From Calditrichaceae bacterium (GTDB taxonomy: Bacteria > Calditrichota > Calditrichia > Calditrichales > Calditrichaceae): a stretch of 9,202 nt of DNA. Shown one piece after another: positions 8,038-9,202 of the stretch (its first letter is position 1; each line of letters starts with the position of its first letter). Location of the stretch: assembly GCA_030622395.1 (NCBI GenBank), contig JAUXGF010000071.1:1-9202 (forward strand). Direction: 5' to 3'. A program made the translations under genes and the position numbers. Under the pieces are notes generated by a model. The model did not search any database and was not told the origin of the DNA. It saw nothing but the letters and a program-made list of their open reading frames with translations.

Positions 8038-8097
8038 TCTTAGCTCTCAGCAGACAGTTGTTATTAAGAAATCTTAAGCTGAACGCTGATTGCTTTC
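8038..8097 (+). repeat. Inverted degenerate heptamer repeats around a short palindrome
   Basis: The left side reads TCTTAGC TCTCAGC AGACAGT (8038-8058), imperfect copies of NNTCAGC. The right side reads GCTGAAC GCTGATT GCTTTC (8078-8097), imperfect copies of GCTGANN, the reverse complement. Between them TTAAGA (8064-8069) and TCTTAA (8072-8077) form a perfect dyad. TCAGC at 8047-8051 can pair with GCTGA at 8078-8082 or 8085-8089. The array ends 23 bases before the next start codon. Confidence 0.45.
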
Positions 8098-8110
8098 AAA
8101 TAAAGAATAT

Positions 8111-8114
8111 GGAA
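8111..8114 (+). promoter_or_regulatory. Ribosome binding site for the anti-sigma-like gene
   Basis: GGAA lies six bases before ATG 8121. An in-frame TAA at 8118-8120 directly precedes that ATG, so no longer N terminus in this frame is possible. This fixes 8121 as the earliest start, and the encoded N terminus (EEITIPAQMSYLVQIRDFV) matches the usual first strand and helix of RsbW-type domains. Confidence 0.55.
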
Positions 8115-8120
8115 ACGTAA

Positions 8121-9202
8121 ATGTTTAAGAATGTAAGAAAAGAAGAAATTACTATTCCCGCACAGATGAGTTATTTGGTGCAAATAAGGGATTTTGTTGA
8201 AAATATCGGCAGGAAACATAAATTTTCCGACAAGGTAGTTAATTCTTTTAAATTAGTTATAGACGAAGCTTGTACAAATCTTATCCGCCATGGTTACCGC
8301 GATATTAAAAATGGCGAGATAACCATTATTGCAATCATCCGCAGATCGAGTTTAACAATTATAATCATCGACCAAGGTCAGAGTTACGATCCACGCCGGG
8401 CAAATACACCCGATTTAGCTAAATATATAGATATTGGCAAAAAGGGTGGACTCGGTATTTTGATGATGCGTAAATTGATGGATGATCTGCAATATACGGT
8501 AACTGACCGGGGCAACGAATTCCGGCTAACTAAATTCCGCGATACTACTGATGAATCTAAAATTATGAAGCAATGGCGGTCATTTAGTATGCGCGTGAAA
8601 TACTCACTGGTGGCTTCGTTTATATTTACAACACTTTCTGCAATAATATTTACCGGTCTATTTTTAAATATTGACAGAGACATTCAAAAAGATATTTTTA
8701 CTATTGCGGCTTCAAGCTGCCGTTCTTTAGCGGACAATGCCATTGATGGTCTTCAAAATGAAGAAAATAATGTTGATCTTTTTATAAACTCTCTATCTGT
8801 TAAACAAAACCAAAACAGAATAATCAGCGAAGCTTTTATTACTAATGCTGATAAAAAAATAGAGGCGCGCGACAATCCTGGGAGAAGCGATAGCTTAGGG
8901 GTTTATAAAATTCCCGAAAACGCAGTTTTAATAGACAGCATTCAGGGTGTTTTGATTCATGCTTACACGCTTGATGACACTATTGGTATCTTTGATCTAT
9001 CCGCCGAAATACATCAAACTTTGTCGGGGGAAGGCGCCCTACTTGGTTATGCGCATGTTTGGGTAGAAAAACAAATTATTATTGATATTTGCTACGATAA
9101 AAAACTGCAATTGTCAATTTTTATGGCTGTAATTCTAATTATTGGATACTTGCTGACATTCTTTTTAATTAATCGGATTATTATGCCATTCCAGAATCTG
9201 GC
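8121..9202 (+). CDS. RsbW-like ATPase fused to a two-TM membrane sensor with HAMP start (3' partial)
   Basis: 360 complete codons are visible and the frame is open at the right edge. Residues 8-140 are a GHKL ATPase of the anti-sigma RsbW/SpoIIAB type. The N box reads IDEACTNLIRHGY, with E49, N53 and H57. The next ATP box is DQGQSYDP (D84, G86, D90). The glycine box is GKKGGLGILMMRKLMDD (G106-D122), then a final strand NEFRLTKF. After a short linker, residues 161-182 form a transmembrane helix. Residues 183-330 form an extracytoplasmic domain of no recognised family, and 331-351 form a second helix, followed by RIIMPFQNL, which resembles the start of a HAMP linker. RsbW-type proteins bind and inhibit sigma factors or phosphorylate STAS antagonists. 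I infer a cytoplasmic ATPase at the N terminus with sensing outside the inner membrane. The output after HAMP is cut off; a PP2C/SpoIIE phosphatase would be a reasonable guess, not shown here. Confidence 0.8.
   Translation, partial: MFKNVRKEEITIPAQMSYLVQIRDFVENIGRKHKFSDKVVNSFKLVIDEACTNLIRHGYRDIKNGEITIIAIIRRSSLTIIIIDQGQSYDPRRANTPDLAKYIDIGKKGGLGILMMRKLMDDLQYTVTDRGNEFRLTKFRDTTDESKIMKQWRSFSMRVKYSLVASFIFTTLSAIIFTGLFLNIDRDIQKDIFTIAASSCRSLADNAIDGLQNEENNVDLFINSLSVKQNQNRIISEAFITNADKKIEARDNPGRSDSLGVYKIPENAVLIDSIQGVLIHAYTLDDTIGIFDLSAEIHQTLSGEGALLGYAHVWVEKQIIIDICYDKKLQLSIFMAVILIIGYLLTFFLINRIIMPFQNL
8142..8540 (+). other. RsbW/SpoIIAB-type HATPase domain
   Basis: This stretch codes residues 8-140. The catalytic glutamate and Mg-binding asparagine of the N box are present in E-A-C-T-N, so ATP binding is expected to be intact. 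There is no H-box dimerisation helix of the histidine-kinase kind before it, which argues for the anti-sigma/serine-kinase branch over a two-component kinase. The length (about 130 residues) is normal for the family. Confidence 0.85.

Larger units (their letters stand above)
7764..8120 (+). other. Intergenic region, 357 bases, no convincing gene
   Basis: It has three parts. Bases 7798-7866 are GC-rich and purine-biased with short repeats. Bases 7898-7975 are very AT-rich with T-runs (TTTTTTTATTTTTTATT near 7909-7925). Bases 8038-8097 hold inverted degenerate heptamers. A possible sigma-70-like promoter is TTGTTG (7881-7886), 18 bases, TAGAAT (7905-7910), but in such AT-rich DNA this is weak; no Bacteroidota-type TAnnTTTG box was found. 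No hairpin followed directly by a T-run was found, so no intrinsic terminator is called after the PorV-like gene. No tRNA or other RNA fold was recognised. Confidence 0.6.

Noticed and set aside
8013..8120. A 35-codon ORF starting ATG 8013 and ending in TAA directly against the ATG of the regulator gene
   Set aside because: It has no ribosome binding site, overlaps the heptamer repeats, and its Leu-rich product resembles nothing known. The abutting stop is probably chance, although a coupled leader peptide cannot be excluded.

Overview
The window reads as about 9.2 kb of an AT-leaning (roughly 40% GC by eye) bacterial genome from the Fibrobacteres-Chlorobi-Bacteroidetes (FCB) side of the tree. 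Three signs point there. The first gene ends in a C-terminal domain with an NYPNPF motif, as used by type IX secretion (T9SS) cargo in Bacteroidota, Ignavibacteria, Calditrichota, Marinimicrobia and related lineages. The second gene is a PorV/PorQ-family outer-membrane protein. The third is an anti-sigma-type ATPase fused to a membrane sensor. The exact phylum cannot be fixed from this sequence. All three genes are on the + strand.

Region 2-5839 is the 3' part of a giant secreted protein. At least 1945 residues are visible and the frame is still open at the left edge. It consists of about 14 immunoglobulin-like repeats in two subtypes, about 120 residues each, followed by a T9SS/FlgD-like sorting domain. 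A lysine-rich helical insertion interrupts one repeat. Region 5853-7763, only 13 bases downstream, encodes a signal peptide, a PorV/PorQ-like beta-barrel and a long helical tail with about five TPR-like units. The two genes look like one operon: a surface cargo protein and an outer-membrane protein of the family that shuttles or anchors such cargo, here carrying a probable periplasmic TPR scaffold.

Region 7764-8120 (357 bases) holds no convincing gene. It contains a GC-rich, purine-biased patch with direct repeats and a possible hairpin, then a very AT-rich stretch that could hold a promoter, then an inverted arrangement of degenerate heptamers around a short palindrome.

Region 8121-9202 is the 5' part of a third gene, cut by the right edge. 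It has an RsbW-like GHKL ATPase domain at the N terminus, then a transmembrane helix, an extracytoplasmic domain of about 145 residues, a second transmembrane helix and what looks like the start of a HAMP linker. This would be a membrane-anchored partner-switching regulator; its output domain lies outside the window. Nothing in the sequence ties it directly to the first two genes. No RNA genes, CRISPR arrays, insertion sequences or transposases were seen.
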